Source: Flavisolibacter nicotianae
GTDB taxonomy: Bacteria > Bacteroidota > Bacteroidia > Chitinophagales > Chitinophagaceae
Direction: 5' to 3'
NCBI RefSeq assembly: GCF_003628535.1
Contig: NZ_RBCI01000008.1
Location: 186,001 to 250,000, forward strand
Length of the DNA stretch: 64,000 bases
Both the position numbers and the translations under genes were made by a program. The notes beneath the pieces were generated by a model, which saw only the letters and a list, made by a program, of their open reading frames with translations, was not told the origin of the DNA and did no database searches. Positions 42,778 to 51,138 of this stretch are shown here, in pieces (position 1 is the first letter of the stretch; each line of letters begins with the position of its first letter).

Positions 42778-43296
42778 ATGGCAAAAGCAATTTTAAACAG
42801 AGTAAAAGCAGGCGACCTTGAACTGAAAGAAAAGGTAGTTGCTATCAATCGTGTAGTCAAAACTACCAAAGGCGGTCGTACGTTCTCTTTCTCTGCACTG
42901 GTGGTAGTGGGCAACGAAAACGGTGTTGTTGGCCACGGCCTCGGTAAAGCCAAAGAAGTACAGGAAGCAATTACCAAAGGAATTGAAGATGCAAAGAAAA
43001 ATCTCATCAAGGTTCCGGTAATGCACGGTACAATCCCCCACGACCAGTTGGCTAAAGTTGGCGCTGCGAAAGTCCTGATTAAGCCTGCCGCTCACGGTAC
43101 GGGTGTGATCGCCGGAGGTTCAATGCGTGCTGTGCTGGAGAGCGCCGGTGTAACCGACGTACTGGCAAAGTCACTGGGATCTGCCAACCCGCACAACGTG
43201 GTAAAGGCAACCTTTGAAGCCTTGGCTCTTTTGCGTGAACCGATCTCTGTTTCCAAAACAAGAAGGGTTGCGTTGAAGAAAGTATTTAACGGATAA
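42778..43296 (+). CDS. rpsE: 30S ribosomal protein uS5
   Basis: A 172-residue protein at the mRNA entry with roles in decoding accuracy. [31 protein letters not shown] and [32 protein letters not shown] are family cores. The spectinomycin loop (VKTTKGGR) is standard. The spacer to rpmD is a heptamer inverted repeat. Confidence 0.98.
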   Translation: MAKAILNRVKAGDLELKEKVVAINRVVKTTKGGRTFSFSALVVVGNENGVVGHGLGKAKEVQEAITKGIEDAKKNLIKVPVMHGTIPHDQLAKVGAAKVLIKPAAHGTGVIAGGSMRAVLESAGVTDVLAKSLGSANPHNVVKATFEALALLREPISVSKTRRVALKKVFNG

Positions 43297-43301
43297 GAAA
43301 A

Positions 43302-43375
43302 GTTTAGAGTTTAGAGTTTTAAGTTTTGAGTTGGTCAAAACCTCAACCTTAAACACTAAACCCAAAACCTTAAAC
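43302..43375 (+). repeat. Heptamer-periodic inverted repeat, rpsE-rpmD spacer
   Basis: The left array (43302-43334) is GTTTAGA, GTTTAGA, GTTTTAA, GTTTTGA, GTTGG. The right array (43341-43375), read on the minus strand, is again GTTTxxx words. It belongs to the same word family as the rpsS-rplV spacer 6.5 kb away. Confidence 0.85.
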
Positions 43376-43383
43376 TACTTACA

Positions 43384-43566
43384 ATGAAAAAGATAAGAAT
43401 AACTTTAGTCAAAAGCCCAATCGACAGACCCGAGCGTCAGAAACTGACCTTGCAGGCCCTGGGTTTAAATAAGTTGAACGCTTCGAAAGAAGTGGAAGCC
43501 ACTCCGCAGATCCTTGGCATGGTGCGCAAAGTTGAGCACATGATCAGCGTAGAAGACGTCGCATAA
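43384..43566 (+). CDS. rpmD: 50S ribosomal protein uL30
   Basis: A 60-residue protein. KKIRITLVKSPIDRPERQKLTLQALGL followed by ATPQILGMVRKVEHMISVEDV is the full family pattern. Some bacteria lack rpmD; it is present here in its normal place between rpsE and rplO. Confidence 0.96.
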   Translation: MKKIRITLVKSPIDRPERQKLTLQALGLNKLNASKEVEATPQILGMVRKVEHMISVEDVA

Positions 43567-43569
43567 ATT

Positions 43570-43643
43570 ATTTGAATGATAAGTGTTGAATGTTGAATTA
43601 ATGAGTAGTTCCATTCAACATTTATCATTCAGCATTTAACATC
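43570..43643 (+). repeat. Heptamer-periodic inverted repeat, rpmD-rplO spacer
   Basis: The left array (43570-43602) contains TGAATGA, TAAGTGT, TGAATGT, TGAATTA. The right array (43612-43643) is CATTCAA, CATTTAT, CATTCAG, CATTTAA. Bases 43578-43592 and 43612-43626 pair at 14 of 15 positions. Confidence 0.87.
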
Positions 43644-43692
43644 ATTCTTAAAGCGAGGGGAGAAGAACCCCGTAAGTAAAAATCAATCAAAG

Positions 43693-44142
43693 ATGAAACT
43701 ACACAATTTGCGTCCTGCTAAAGGCGCCGTTCACAAAGAGAAAAGATTAGGTCGTGGTGAAGCTTCCGGACATGGTGGCACATCAACAAAAGGTAACAAG
43801 GGTGGCCAGAGCCGTGCAGGTTACAAGCGCAAGCGTGCCCATGAAGGTGGCCAGATGCCGATCCAACGTCGTGTTCCGAAGCGTGGCTTCAAAAACCCCG
43901 ATCGTATCGAATACAAAGTGTTCAACCTTGGACAAATTGAGCAACTGCAGGAAAAATATGGTTTGCAGGAATTTTCTCTTGAAAACCTGTACACCAACGG
44001 CCTCATTAACCAGACTGACAGGGTAAAAGTGCTCGGAAACGGAGAATTGAAATCAAAGCTCACCTTCAAAGTGAACGCAATCAGCGAAAAAGCCAAGCAA
44101 GCGATCGAAGCCGTTGGCGGTAGCGTTGAAATCGTGAAGTAA
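43693..44142 (+). CDS. rplO: 50S ribosomal protein uL15
   Basis: A 149-residue late-assembly protein. MKLHNLRPAKGAVHKEKRLGRGEASGHGGTSTKGNKGGQSRAG shows the Gly-rich N-terminal extension that threads through rRNA, and RRVPKRGFKNP is conserved. The 159-base spacer before secY is the longest repeat-bearing one. Confidence 0.97.
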   Translation: MKLHNLRPAKGAVHKEKRLGRGEASGHGGTSTKGNKGGQSRAGYKRKRAHEGGQMPIQRRVPKRGFKNPDRIEYKVFNLGQIEQLQEKYGLQEFSLENLYTNGLINQTDRVKVLGNGELKSKLTFKVNAISEKAKQAIEAVGGSVEIVK

Positions 44143-44196
44143 ATTGTCTTATATTGCAAGGCACCGTAAATGTCTTGCATTTAAATGCTATTGAAA

Positions 44197-44290
44197 AAAA
44201 AGTCAAAGGTAAAAAAACAGAGTTCAAAAGGGTTTTCGCAAGCCACCCAACCTCATTTTTACTTTTGACTTTTGAATTTTGACTTCAAAT
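44197..44290 (+). repeat. Heptamer-periodic inverted repeat, rplO-secY spacer
   Basis: The left array (44197-44232) is built of AAAxxxx words and the right array (44255-44290) of CTTTTGA words. Bases 44261-44285 are identical to 35531-35555 before rplB. The array ends 11 bases before the secY GTG. Confidence 0.85.
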
Positions 44291-44301
44291 AATTCTCTTC
44301 T

Positions 44302-45645
44302 GTGAAAAATTTAATTAAGACCTTAAAAAACATCTGGAGCATAGAGGAACTGCGCAGCAAAATCCTTTACACCCTGCTCCTGTTGTTTATCTATCGTGTC
44401 GGTACGCATATCGTGTTGCCCGGTGTGAATCCGGAAGGACTGACCCGTGTGGCCGAACAAACAAAGAGCAACGGTATCCTGGGCCTGATCAACACGTTTG
44501 CAGGTGGTGCCTTTTCACAGGCATCCATTTTTGCATTGGGTATCATGCCTTACATCTCCGCGTCGATCTTTGTTCAGTTAATGACCGTTCTGGTTCCACA
44601 ATTCCAGAAGATGCAGAAAGAAGGTGAGAGCGGCCGTAAGAAAATCAACCAATGGACCCGTTACCTGACCGTTGCGGTGACCATGGTTCAGGCTTCTGCT
44701 TATGTAGCCTACCTGCGCCAGATCACCGGTCAGGCCGGAGGTATCCTGCCTTCGTATATCGATTATTTCTGGTTGTCGACCGTTGTTATCCTGACGGCCG
44801 GTACGATGTTCGTTATGTGGTTGGGTGAAAAGATCACGGACAAGGGATTGGGCAACGGTACGTCGCTGATCATCATGATCGGTATCCTGGCCCGCCTACC
44901 GCAGTCGTTCATGCAGGAACTGGGAAGCAAGTCAACCCGTTCCGGTTTGATCCTGCTTTTCATCGTTGAAATCGCTATCCTCATTGCCATCATCATGGGA
45001 TGTATCATGCTGGTGCAAGGTGTTCGCAAAATACCGGTTAACTATGCCAAGCAGATTGTTGGTAACCGCCAGTTTGGTGGTGCCCGCCAGTTCCTGCCCA
45101 TTAAGGTAAACAGTGCCGGTGTTATGCCGATCATCTTCGCGCAGGCTGTTTTGTTCCTGCCCACGTTGTTCAACCTGACTGGCACAGCAACCGGTACCGG
45201 TATTGCCAGCATGTTCCAGGATCACTCGAATGTTGGGTATATGATCGTTTACGCGGTGGTTGTAATTGGATTTACTTTCCTTTACACAGCCCTGATCTTT
45301 AACCCCAAACAAATCGCCGACAACCTGAAGCAGAACAATGGTTTCATCCCGGGTGTAAAGCCAGGTCAGCCAACAGCCGACTATATCGGTGGCATTATGG
45401 ATAAGATCACGCTGCCCGGCGCCATCCTGTTGGCACTGGTTGGTATTCTTCCCGGTATTGCACAACGCCTTGGTGTTCAGCCGAGCTTCTCCACATTTTT
45501 TGGAGGTACTTCGCTGTTGATCATGGTGGGTGTCATCCTCGACACGCTTCAGCAAATTGAAACACAATTGCTGATGCGTCAGTACGATGGTTTGATGAAG
45601 AGCGGCCGTATCCAGGGCAGAACTGTAACCCAGGCTTCTTACTAA
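44302..45645 (+). CDS. secY: Preprotein translocase subunit SecY
   Basis: A 447-residue channel of the Sec machinery with ten transmembrane helices. RSKILYTLLLLFIYRVGTHIVLPG forms the start of TM1, ALGIMPYISASIFVQLMTVL is TM2, and GLGNGTSLIIMIGILARLP and the GGTSLLIMVGVILDTLQQIE end are conserved. The start codon is GTG at 44302. Signal recognition particle- and SecA-contact loops are normal. A terminator follows, closing the S10-spc operon. Confidence 0.97.
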   Translation: MKNLIKTLKNIWSIEELRSKILYTLLLLFIYRVGTHIVLPGVNPEGLTRVAEQTKSNGILGLINTFAGGAFSQASIFALGIMPYISASIFVQLMTVLVPQFQKMQKEGESGRKKINQWTRYLTVAVTMVQASAYVAYLRQITGQAGGILPSYIDYFWLSTVVILTAGTMFVMWLGEKITDKGLGNGTSLIIMIGILARLPQSFMQELGSKSTRSGLILLFIVEIAILIAIIMGCIMLVQGVRKIPVNYAKQIVGNRQFGGARQFLPIKVNSAGVMPIIFAQAVLFLPTLFNLTGTATGTGIASMFQDHSNVGYMIVYAVVVIGFTFLYTALIFNPKQIADNLKQNNGFIPGVKPGQPTADYIGGIMDKITLPGAILLALVGILPGIAQRLGVQPSFSTFFGGTSLLIMVGVILDTLQQIETQLLMRQYDGLMKSGRIQGRTVTQASY

Positions 45646-45673
45646 GAAGACACGTATAAACTTTTTACAAATC

Positions 45674-45703
45674 AAAACCTGGTGAGACATCTTACCGGGT
45701 TTT
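45674..45703 (+). terminator. Intrinsic terminator after secY
   Basis: AAAACCTGGT (45674-45683) pairs with ACCGGGTTTT (45694-45703), with one T-G pair and a 10-base loop, followed by a T run. It ends the long operon. Confidence 0.85.
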
Positions 45704-45716
45704 TTTGTCAATGCCA

Positions 45717-45800
45717 TCAGCTTTCTGTCATCGGCTACCTATAAAATTTCATTTTCCGGTAGTTTTAAACCGAAAGACAGCGGCTGGTAACTGAAAGCGC
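45717..45800 (+). repeat. Heptamer-periodic inverted repeat upstream of map
   Basis: The left part (45717-45741) reads CAGCTTT, CTGTCAT, CGGCTAC. The right part (45770-45800), read on the minus strand, gives GCTTTCA, GTTACCA, GCCGCTG, TCTTTCG. A central ACC...GGT pair closes the loop. Periodicity is weaker than in the operon but of the same type. Confidence 0.5.
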
Positions 45801-45806
45801 AAGATT

Positions 45807-46607
45807 ATGATTCATTATAAGAACGAAGAACAAATTGAACTGATGCGGCACAGTGCTTTGCAAGTGAGCAAAACATTGACCGAAACTGCCAAAATTCTAA
45901 AGCCCGGGTTAAAGACGATCGATATCGATGGCTTCATCGGCACTGTGATCAAGGACCTCGGTGGCAAGCCGTCGTTTTTGCATTACCACGGCTATCCCTT
46001 CAATTCCTGCATTTCCGTAAACGATGTCGTGGTGCATGGTTTTCCGGGGAAATACGAGTTGAAAGAAGGGGATATTGTTTCTATTGACGTTGGTGTATTT
46101 AAAAACGGCTATCATGGCGATCATGCTTACACATTTATGATTGGCCGTCCATCGGATGAGGTGATCAAGCTGGTAAAAATTACCAAGGAGTCGTTGTACA
46201 AAGGCATTGAAAAAGCCGTGGCCGGCAATCGGATCGGTGATATTTCCTTTGCCATCCAGGAACATACCGAAAAAAAGAATGGCTATGGTGTGGTGAGAGA
46301 ATTAGTTGGCCATGGTCTTGGCAAAAGCATGCACGAAGATCCGCAGGTTCCGAACTATGGCAAACGTGGTTCAGGTCCGGTCATGAAAGAAGGGCTGGTG
46401 ATTGCCATCGAGCCCATGATCAACCTGGGCAAAAAAGAGGTGTATACTGAAGACGACGGTTGGACCGTCCGCACAAAAGATGGCAAGCCTTCCGTACACT
46501 TTGAACACGATGTTTGCGTTAAGAAGGGAAAAGCCGATGTTCTTTCCAATTATACCGAAATTGAGAAGGCTGAGAAAGAAAACGGCAATCTTTTTGCTGA
46601 CTACTGA
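45807..46607 (+). CDS. map: Methionine aminopeptidase, type I
   Basis: A 266-residue metalloenzyme that removes the initiator methionine. The five metal ligands of the pita-bread fold can be traced: Asp in SIDVGVF (near residue 94), Asp in HGDHAYTF (near 105), His in GHGLGKSMHEDPQVPN (near 171), Glu in AIEPM (near 203) and Glu in VHFEHDVCV (near 234). Placement next to secY is usual, but the infA-rpmJ-rpsM-rpsK-rpsD-rpoA-rplQ block does not follow. Confidence 0.96.
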   Translation: MIHYKNEEQIELMRHSALQVSKTLTETAKILKPGLKTIDIDGFIGTVIKDLGGKPSFLHYHGYPFNSCISVNDVVVHGFPGKYELKEGDIVSIDVGVFKNGYHGDHAYTFMIGRPSDEVIKLVKITKESLYKGIEKAVAGNRIGDISFAIQEHTEKKNGYGVVRELVGHGLGKSMHEDPQVPNYGKRGSGPVMKEGLVIAIEPMINLGKKEVYTEDDGWTVRTKDGKPSVHFEHDVCVKKGKADVLSNYTEIEKAEKENGNLFADY

Positions 46608-46623
46608 GCCGCAGAAAAAGACA

Positions 46624-47256
46624 ATGCTTATGAAAAATTGTTTGCTGTTCCTGGCAGCAATCTTCTTTTTGACCGAGAGCCGTGCGCAGTCCGATACAGC
46701 AGTAGTGTCGCCTGTGCCATTAACGGTTTTCCAGGTGCAGGCGGTCGACAAAGTGGTTTTGCTGAAATGGTCTATCCAGGAAACAGAGGATTTTAAGAGT
46801 TTCGACATCGAGCGGTCGGAGGACGGAATCAATTTCACCAAGGTGGGGAGCAAACTTGCTATCAGCAAAGGCAGCAATGCCGACTATGATTTTGTCGATG
46901 CCACACCAAAACAAAACGTTTCTCTGCGGTACCGGTTGAAATTGATTTCAAAAGACGGGATCAGTGTGTATTCCGATTTGAAGGAAGCCAGGGTCAGCGA
47001 AATGCAGATCGTGGTTCGCTTAAAGCAAAACCCTGTGCGGAACAACATCGAGGTAGAACTGACTGCAGCATCAGCCAGGCAGGCTTCGCTAACCGTGGTA
47101 TCGCAGAATGGCCTGCAGGTCGCAACACAAACATTTCGTTTATCAACCGGTATCAACCAGCTTTCGCTTTCTGCCCAATCCCTGCTGCAGGGGCTTTACC
47201 AGCTGGTGGTTGAAGCCGGATCAGAAAGAAAAACACTTTCCTTCATTAAAGAATAA
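46624..47256 (+). CDS. Secreted protein with a type IX secretion C-terminal domain
   Basis: A 210-residue exported protein. A signal peptide (cleavage after SRAQ, about residue 23) leads to a fibronectin-like region (about 35-125) with VVLLKWSIQETEDFKSFDIERSEDG, a motif widespread in T9SS cargo. The C-terminal 80 residues form the type A sorting domain, starting near LKQNPVRNNIEVEL and ending KTLSFIKE. ATG 46624 and ATG 46630 are both possible. The protein is small for T9SS cargo and carries no enzyme domain. Confidence 0.8.
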   Translation: MLMKNCLLFLAAIFFLTESRAQSDTAVVSPVPLTVFQVQAVDKVVLLKWSIQETEDFKSFDIERSEDGINFTKVGSKLAISKGSNADYDFVDATPKQNVSLRYRLKLISKDGISVYSDLKEARVSEMQIVVRLKQNPVRNNIEVELTAASARQASLTVVSQNGLQVATQTFRLSTGINQLSLSAQSLLQGLYQLVVEAGSERKTLSFIKE

Positions 47257-48486
47257 ATGCGCAAACAACTGGTTGTGATTGGCGGTGGTGCCGGTGGCTT
47301 GTTCTGCGCCGTCAATGCGGCGAGAATGAATCCTGGCCTGCAGGTAACCATCGTAGAAAAAACATCCAAATTACTTTCCAAGGTCAGGGTTTCTGGCGGT
47401 GGCCGGTGCAATGTCACCCACGCTCTTTTTGACATTGCGGAGATGAGCAAACGCTACCCCCGCGGACAAAATTTCGTCAAGAAAACCTTTCATCAATTCT
47501 TTACAACCGATACCATCAACTGGTTCGAGCAACGCGGCGTTAAGATGAAAGCCGAAAAGGACGGCCGCATGTTTCCTGTTACCGATTCTTCGCAAACCAT
47601 TATTGATTGCCTGCTGCAGGAAGCCAACCTGTATGGTGTTGATATTCGCATGAATGCAGACGTAAGAGAGTTAACAGTCGGCAGCCGGCAGTTTTCCGTA
47701 AAGTTTCAAAGCGGTGAACAAATTCAGGCCGATTTTGTGTGCCTGGCAACTGGAGGTTATCCCAAGGCATCCATGTTCGACTGGCTGCAAAATCTTGGGC
47801 ACAGTTTTGCCGCCCCCGTTCCCTCGCTGTTTACCTTCAATTTGCCCAAGCATCCCATTACGGCGTTGATGGGCGTAAGCGTGGAAACGGCGAGAGTAAA
47901 AATCGAAGGCAGCAAGCTGGTGGAAGAAGGACCTGTTCTTATCACCCATTGGGGCCTGAGTGGTCCGGCTGTTTTGCGTTTGAGCGCATGGGGTGCAAGA
48001 GAACTGGAACAAAAACAGTACACCTTCAAACTGCACCTGAACTGGCTTCCCGATGCCAATGAACAAAGCCTGAAAGAATCATTCAGCGAAATCCGCAAAC
48101 TGCATGCGGCTAAAAAAATCAGCAATCACAACTTTGGTTTGCCCAACAGGCTATGGCATTTTCTGCTGGAACAATCGGGGGTGAAAGAAGATCTGCGTTT
48201 TGCCGACCTGCCTGCAAAAACCGAAAATGCACTCATCCGGAACCTGGTTGATTTTGTCGTAGACGTTAAAGGCAAAACCACCTTCAAGGAAGAATTCGTA
48301 ACGGCCGGGGGTATTAACGTATCCGAAGTGGATCCCAACACCCTGATGAGCCGCAAAGTGCCGAATCTTTTTTTTGCAGGCGAAGTGCTGGATGTCGATG
48401 GCATCACCGGTGGCTTCAATTTTCAGCATGCCTGGACCAGCGGGTGGATTGCTGCTAAAAGCATCAGTGCACTAGCAGAAGGGTGA
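47257..48486 (+). CDS. YhiN/HI0933-family flavoprotein
   Basis: A 409-residue NAD(P)/FAD-dependent oxidoreductase of the HI0933 (BaiN/YhiN) family. The Rossmann motif GGGAGGLFCAVNAA (residues 8-21), the family signature KVRVSGGGRCNVTHA (near 45-58) and the C-terminal NLFFAGEVLDVDGITGGFNFQHAWTSGWIAA are unambiguous. The natural substrate is not known. It begins directly after the previous stop with no spacer. Confidence 0.92.
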   Translation: MRKQLVVIGGGAGGLFCAVNAARMNPGLQVTIVEKTSKLLSKVRVSGGGRCNVTHALFDIAEMSKRYPRGQNFVKKTFHQFFTTDTINWFEQRGVKMKAEKDGRMFPVTDSSQTIIDCLLQEANLYGVDIRMNADVRELTVGSRQFSVKFQSGEQIQADFVCLATGGYPKASMFDWLQNLGHSFAAPVPSLFTFNLPKHPITALMGVSVETARVKIEGSKLVEEGPVLITHWGLSGPAVLRLSAWGARELEQKQYTFKLHLNWLPDANEQSLKESFSEIRKLHAAKKISNHNFGLPNRLWHFLLEQSGVKEDLRFADLPAKTENALIRNLVDFVVDVKGKTTFKEEFVTAGGINVSEVDPNTLMSRKVPNLFFAGEVLDVDGITGGFNFQHAWTSGWIAAKSISALAEG

Positions 48487-48616
48487 AAGATTTCTCTCTT
48501 GTAAGAAAGCCCTGGATCCCTGAGGAAATTATCTCCCTGCCAATTTACCATGGCCGGGGTTTGCACCATTTTGATTAATGCTCCATTTTCGTTCGGTTAG
48601 AGATCAGCTCTTCTAA

Positions 48617-48952
48617 TCACGGGAGGCTGTCGCCGGGAAAGCTCATGATGGGAAGAATCTCGTACGTGAAAATTTCTTCGCGGATGGCCGGATCATCCTT
48701 CATGCGTTCGTGAACAGTTGCTTCATCTGCATTGAAAATACCGATGCCGACGATATCGCTTTCTTTCGTCACAGGGGCGACGATGGAGAGCAATCCTTCT
48801 GCCCGCAGGCGGAAGTTGCTTCGTCCGTGTTCCCAAATAATTGATTGCAAATCCTCCCGGTTAAGATTCGGTCCGGGCTTCAACAGGAGCAAGGAATATC
48901 CTTTCGTTTTCGCTAGCATCTGCTGCATGAATTCGTCTGTGATCGGTTGCAT
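48617..48952 (-). CDS. YCII-related domain protein
   Basis: A 111-residue protein with the YciI-like ferredoxin fold (about residues 5-105). The segment SLLLLKPGPNLNREDLQSIIWEHGRSNFRLRAEGLLSIVAPV contains the H-x-R-x-x-x-R-L type pattern, and ADEATVHERMKDDPAI is the helix typical of the family. The reaction is unknown for most YciI proteins. ATG 48952 (MQPITDEF) is preferred to upstream in-frame starts. Confidence 0.85.
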   Translation of the reverse strand: MQPITDEFMQQMLAKTKGYSLLLLKPGPNLNREDLQSIIWEHGRSNFRLRAEGLLSIVAPVTKESDIVGIGIFNADEATVHERMKDDPAIREEIFTYEILPIMSFPGDSLP

Positions 48953-49449
48953 GGTGGTTTGTTTATGTTGTTCGCTTGAAGATAATTTCCTTTTTTGCAG
49001 GGAAGAAAAACGGCAAGACAACACTTCCGTTTCTCTTCCCGGCGCATTTTGGGTGGCAATGGTATTAAAAATTATCATATCGCATAACTGGCTGATCCGC
49101 AGCGTTGCTGTTGAGTTTGCACAGAAAAAACGTTTGTTGAGAAAACTGTGTTGTTGTAATTTTAGATGCGGATTGTTCTTGAGGAAACTGGCTGTGTGCT
49201 TCGCCTAACATCGTAATCGCTTCATCGTATGTTTGGAAAGCAAGATATCACCAACCTGCCTTTTTTATCAGAGATTGCTACCCCTCTATCCTCCACTGAT
49301 TCCATCTTTGATAATTCTTCAATTTCCTGCTTGCTGACGCTATCGTTGTGGCAATATGATGCCTGCTTTTTGTTGTTGCCTGCGTAGGGTGCAGGCAATC
49401 TTTCCCGGCAGTCCGTTGTTTTTATTTCTTACATCTTAAATCAATTGTT
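48953..49449. other. Intergenic region of about 500 bases
   Basis: No gene or clear structure is visible. It separates the YciI gene (minus) from the serine protease gene (plus) and should hold both promoters, but no exact TTG / TAnnTTTG pair was found. Confidence 0.4.
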
Positions 49450-50448
49450 ATGGCACCAAGAATGATTGACACACCCCAGCAGCCAACTGTAGAAACGCCT
49501 CCTGTCTCTAACGACGCTGTCGTAAAACAACGACCAGCTGAAGCAACCGCCGCCGGTGCAACTGAAGTGGAAGAAGTGGAGGGAGGATTTGTATTGCTCA
49601 ACCCCAACGATGTAGACAAAGAAGTTTCCAGCTTGCCTACTGAAGCATTTGAAGAAGATGCAATGATAACACTCGAAGAGGCCGGCTACGAAGGCATTGT
49701 AACTGAAGAAGAGCCGCTCGATGCCCTGTTTGCGAGTTACAGCGAATTGCTGCCAAAGGCAAGAGAGCTCGCAGAAGTGATCATTGGTCCCGACAACCGC
49801 GTACGGATCCTGAACACAACAATTTATCCCTGGCGGGCCGTTTGTGCGCTGAAGATCACAGCACAGGATAACTCCCGCTGGATCGGGACCGGTTGGTTGA
49901 TCTCTCCCCGTACGGTCATCACTGCCGGCCACTGCGTATTCATGCACGATCACGGCGGATGGGCAAAAAGTATTGAAGTCATCCCGGGTCTCAACGATGC
50001 GGCACGGCCCTATAAATCCGGTGCGACCAACAACCTACGGAGCGTATTGGGATGGACCCAGAGCAAGAACAGGAACTATGATTACGGTGCTATCATTTTA
50101 CCGCAATCCTACCGGCCGGGTGCCACAACTGGTGTATTCGGGTTTGGCGTAAAGGACGATGCATACCTACGGAATTCTATTCTAAACCTTTCCGGCTATC
50201 CCGGCGATAAAGGCGGCAACCAGCAGTGGTTTATGGCCCTGCGAACAAAGTCTGTTTCTGCACGGGTAATCACCTATGACATCGATACGTTTGGCGGCCA
50301 AAGCGGTGCGCCTGTTTGGATCAAAGTTGGCAATACCCGTACGGCTGTGGGCATTCACACGAATGGTGCCGCTACAGGGAATTCTGCCACCCGCATCGTA
50401 CAGCCGGTATTCAACAATTTACAGGCATGGAAAAACCAGGGCTTGTAA
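49450..50448 (+). CDS. Trypsin-like serine protease (S1/V8 type) without a signal peptide
   Basis: A 332-residue chymotrypsin-fold peptidase. The catalytic triad is visible: His 161 in ITAGHCV, Asp 211 in NYDYGAIIL and Ser 285 in FGGQSGAPVW, the last resembling V8-like glutamyl endopeptidases. Residues 1-115 form an acidic, probably disordered pro-region with Pro/Thr at the start. No N-terminal signal peptide is seen, so export would need another route, or the enzyme acts inside. The oxyanion loop is intact, so the enzyme should be active. Confidence 0.88.
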   Translation: MAPRMIDTPQQPTVETPPVSNDAVVKQRPAEATAAGATEVEEVEGGFVLLNPNDVDKEVSSLPTEAFEEDAMITLEEAGYEGIVTEEEPLDALFASYSELLPKARELAEVIIGPDNRVRILNTTIYPWRAVCALKITAQDNSRWIGTGWLISPRTVITAGHCVFMHDHGGWAKSIEVIPGLNDAARPYKSGATNNLRSVLGWTQSKNRNYDYGAIILPQSYRPGATTGVFGFGVKDDAYLRNSILNLSGYPGDKGGNQQWFMALRTKSVSARVITYDIDTFGGQSGAPVWIKVGNTRTAVGIHTNGAATGNSATRIVQPVFNNLQAWKNQGL

Positions 50449-50477
50449 GCCCTTTGCCGGGAGCAGGGACCTTTCAA

Positions 50478-50792
50478 ATGGCCCTGCTCTTTTTTATTTT
50501 TTTGATTTTGCAGGCCTGTACTTCAAACAACAACCACATGGAAACGAGAACAACCGTCAAGGGTATCCTGCATGATGCATCCGGCAGGCCGGTAAGTAAT
50601 GCCATCGTGATGATTGCGCAAGGCAGTCATTCGCATCACGACATTGCGTCGGTTACCAATGACAGCGGCGAGTTTTACCTGTCCGACATCGTGGTGCCCG
50701 GCGATTATGTTTTGCTGATCAAAACTGACAGTGGTTCCAAACAACAACCGGTTTCGCTTTCCGGTAATGAGCAGATTCAATTACAGTATTGA
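50478..50792 (+). CDS. Carboxypeptidase-regulatory-like lipoprotein
   Basis: A 104-residue lipoprotein. The signal peptide MALLFFIFLILQAC ends in the lipobox LQAC, followed by one carboxypeptidase regulatory-like (transthyretin-like) beta sandwich with GILHDASGRPVSNAIVMI and GEFYLSDIVVPGDYVLLI. ATG 50478 is chosen for the signal peptide; in-frame ATG 50427 precedes it but overlaps the protease end. It starts 29 bases after the protease stop and is probably cotranscribed. Confidence 0.82.
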   Translation: MALLFFIFLILQACTSNNNHMETRTTVKGILHDASGRPVSNAIVMIAQGSHSHHDIASVTNDSGEFYLSDIVVPGDYVLLIKTDSGSKQQPVSLSGNEQIQLQY

Positions 50793-51138
50793 GACAGCTT
50801 TTGGTGTTGCACTAGCCCCTTGCCGGCACCAAGCCGTGTTCGCAAAAGAGGATATGATTGCAAGCGAATTTTGTTTGCCATTGCTGAACGGTAACTGTCA
50901 TTCCGCTCGTCGATACCTTTTCCTTCCCTCATGCGTCAGGAACCTATTTTATCTCGCAAAGATGGGTTGGCATTTTTGCGCTTCGCGAATCACAGTTTCA
51001 AAACCAGGGTGTTCATTTTCTTGCACATCCGGAGTGATAAACTGCTGAAATCATCTATCTTCAGAGTGAATGCAAGGGCGTATTGAACGCTGTCCCGGAA
51101 AGATTGTCGGAATGCTCCTATGCAAAAAAATCAAAGCA
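50793..51138. other. Intergenic region of about 345 bases
   Basis: No gene is supported. A TATCTTCA (one or two mismatches from the -7 consensus) lies near 51055, upstream of the deacetylase start. Confidence 0.35.

Noticed and set aside
35130-44301. Reading the spacer arrays as CRISPR repeats
   Set aside because: Units are 7-8 bases, degenerate and inverted, with no unique spacers between repeats and no cas genes.
35130-44301. Reading each spacer hairpin as an intrinsic terminator
   Set aside because: Stems are A/T-rich and imperfect, usually without a T run, and terminating inside the ribosomal operon between every gene would make no sense.
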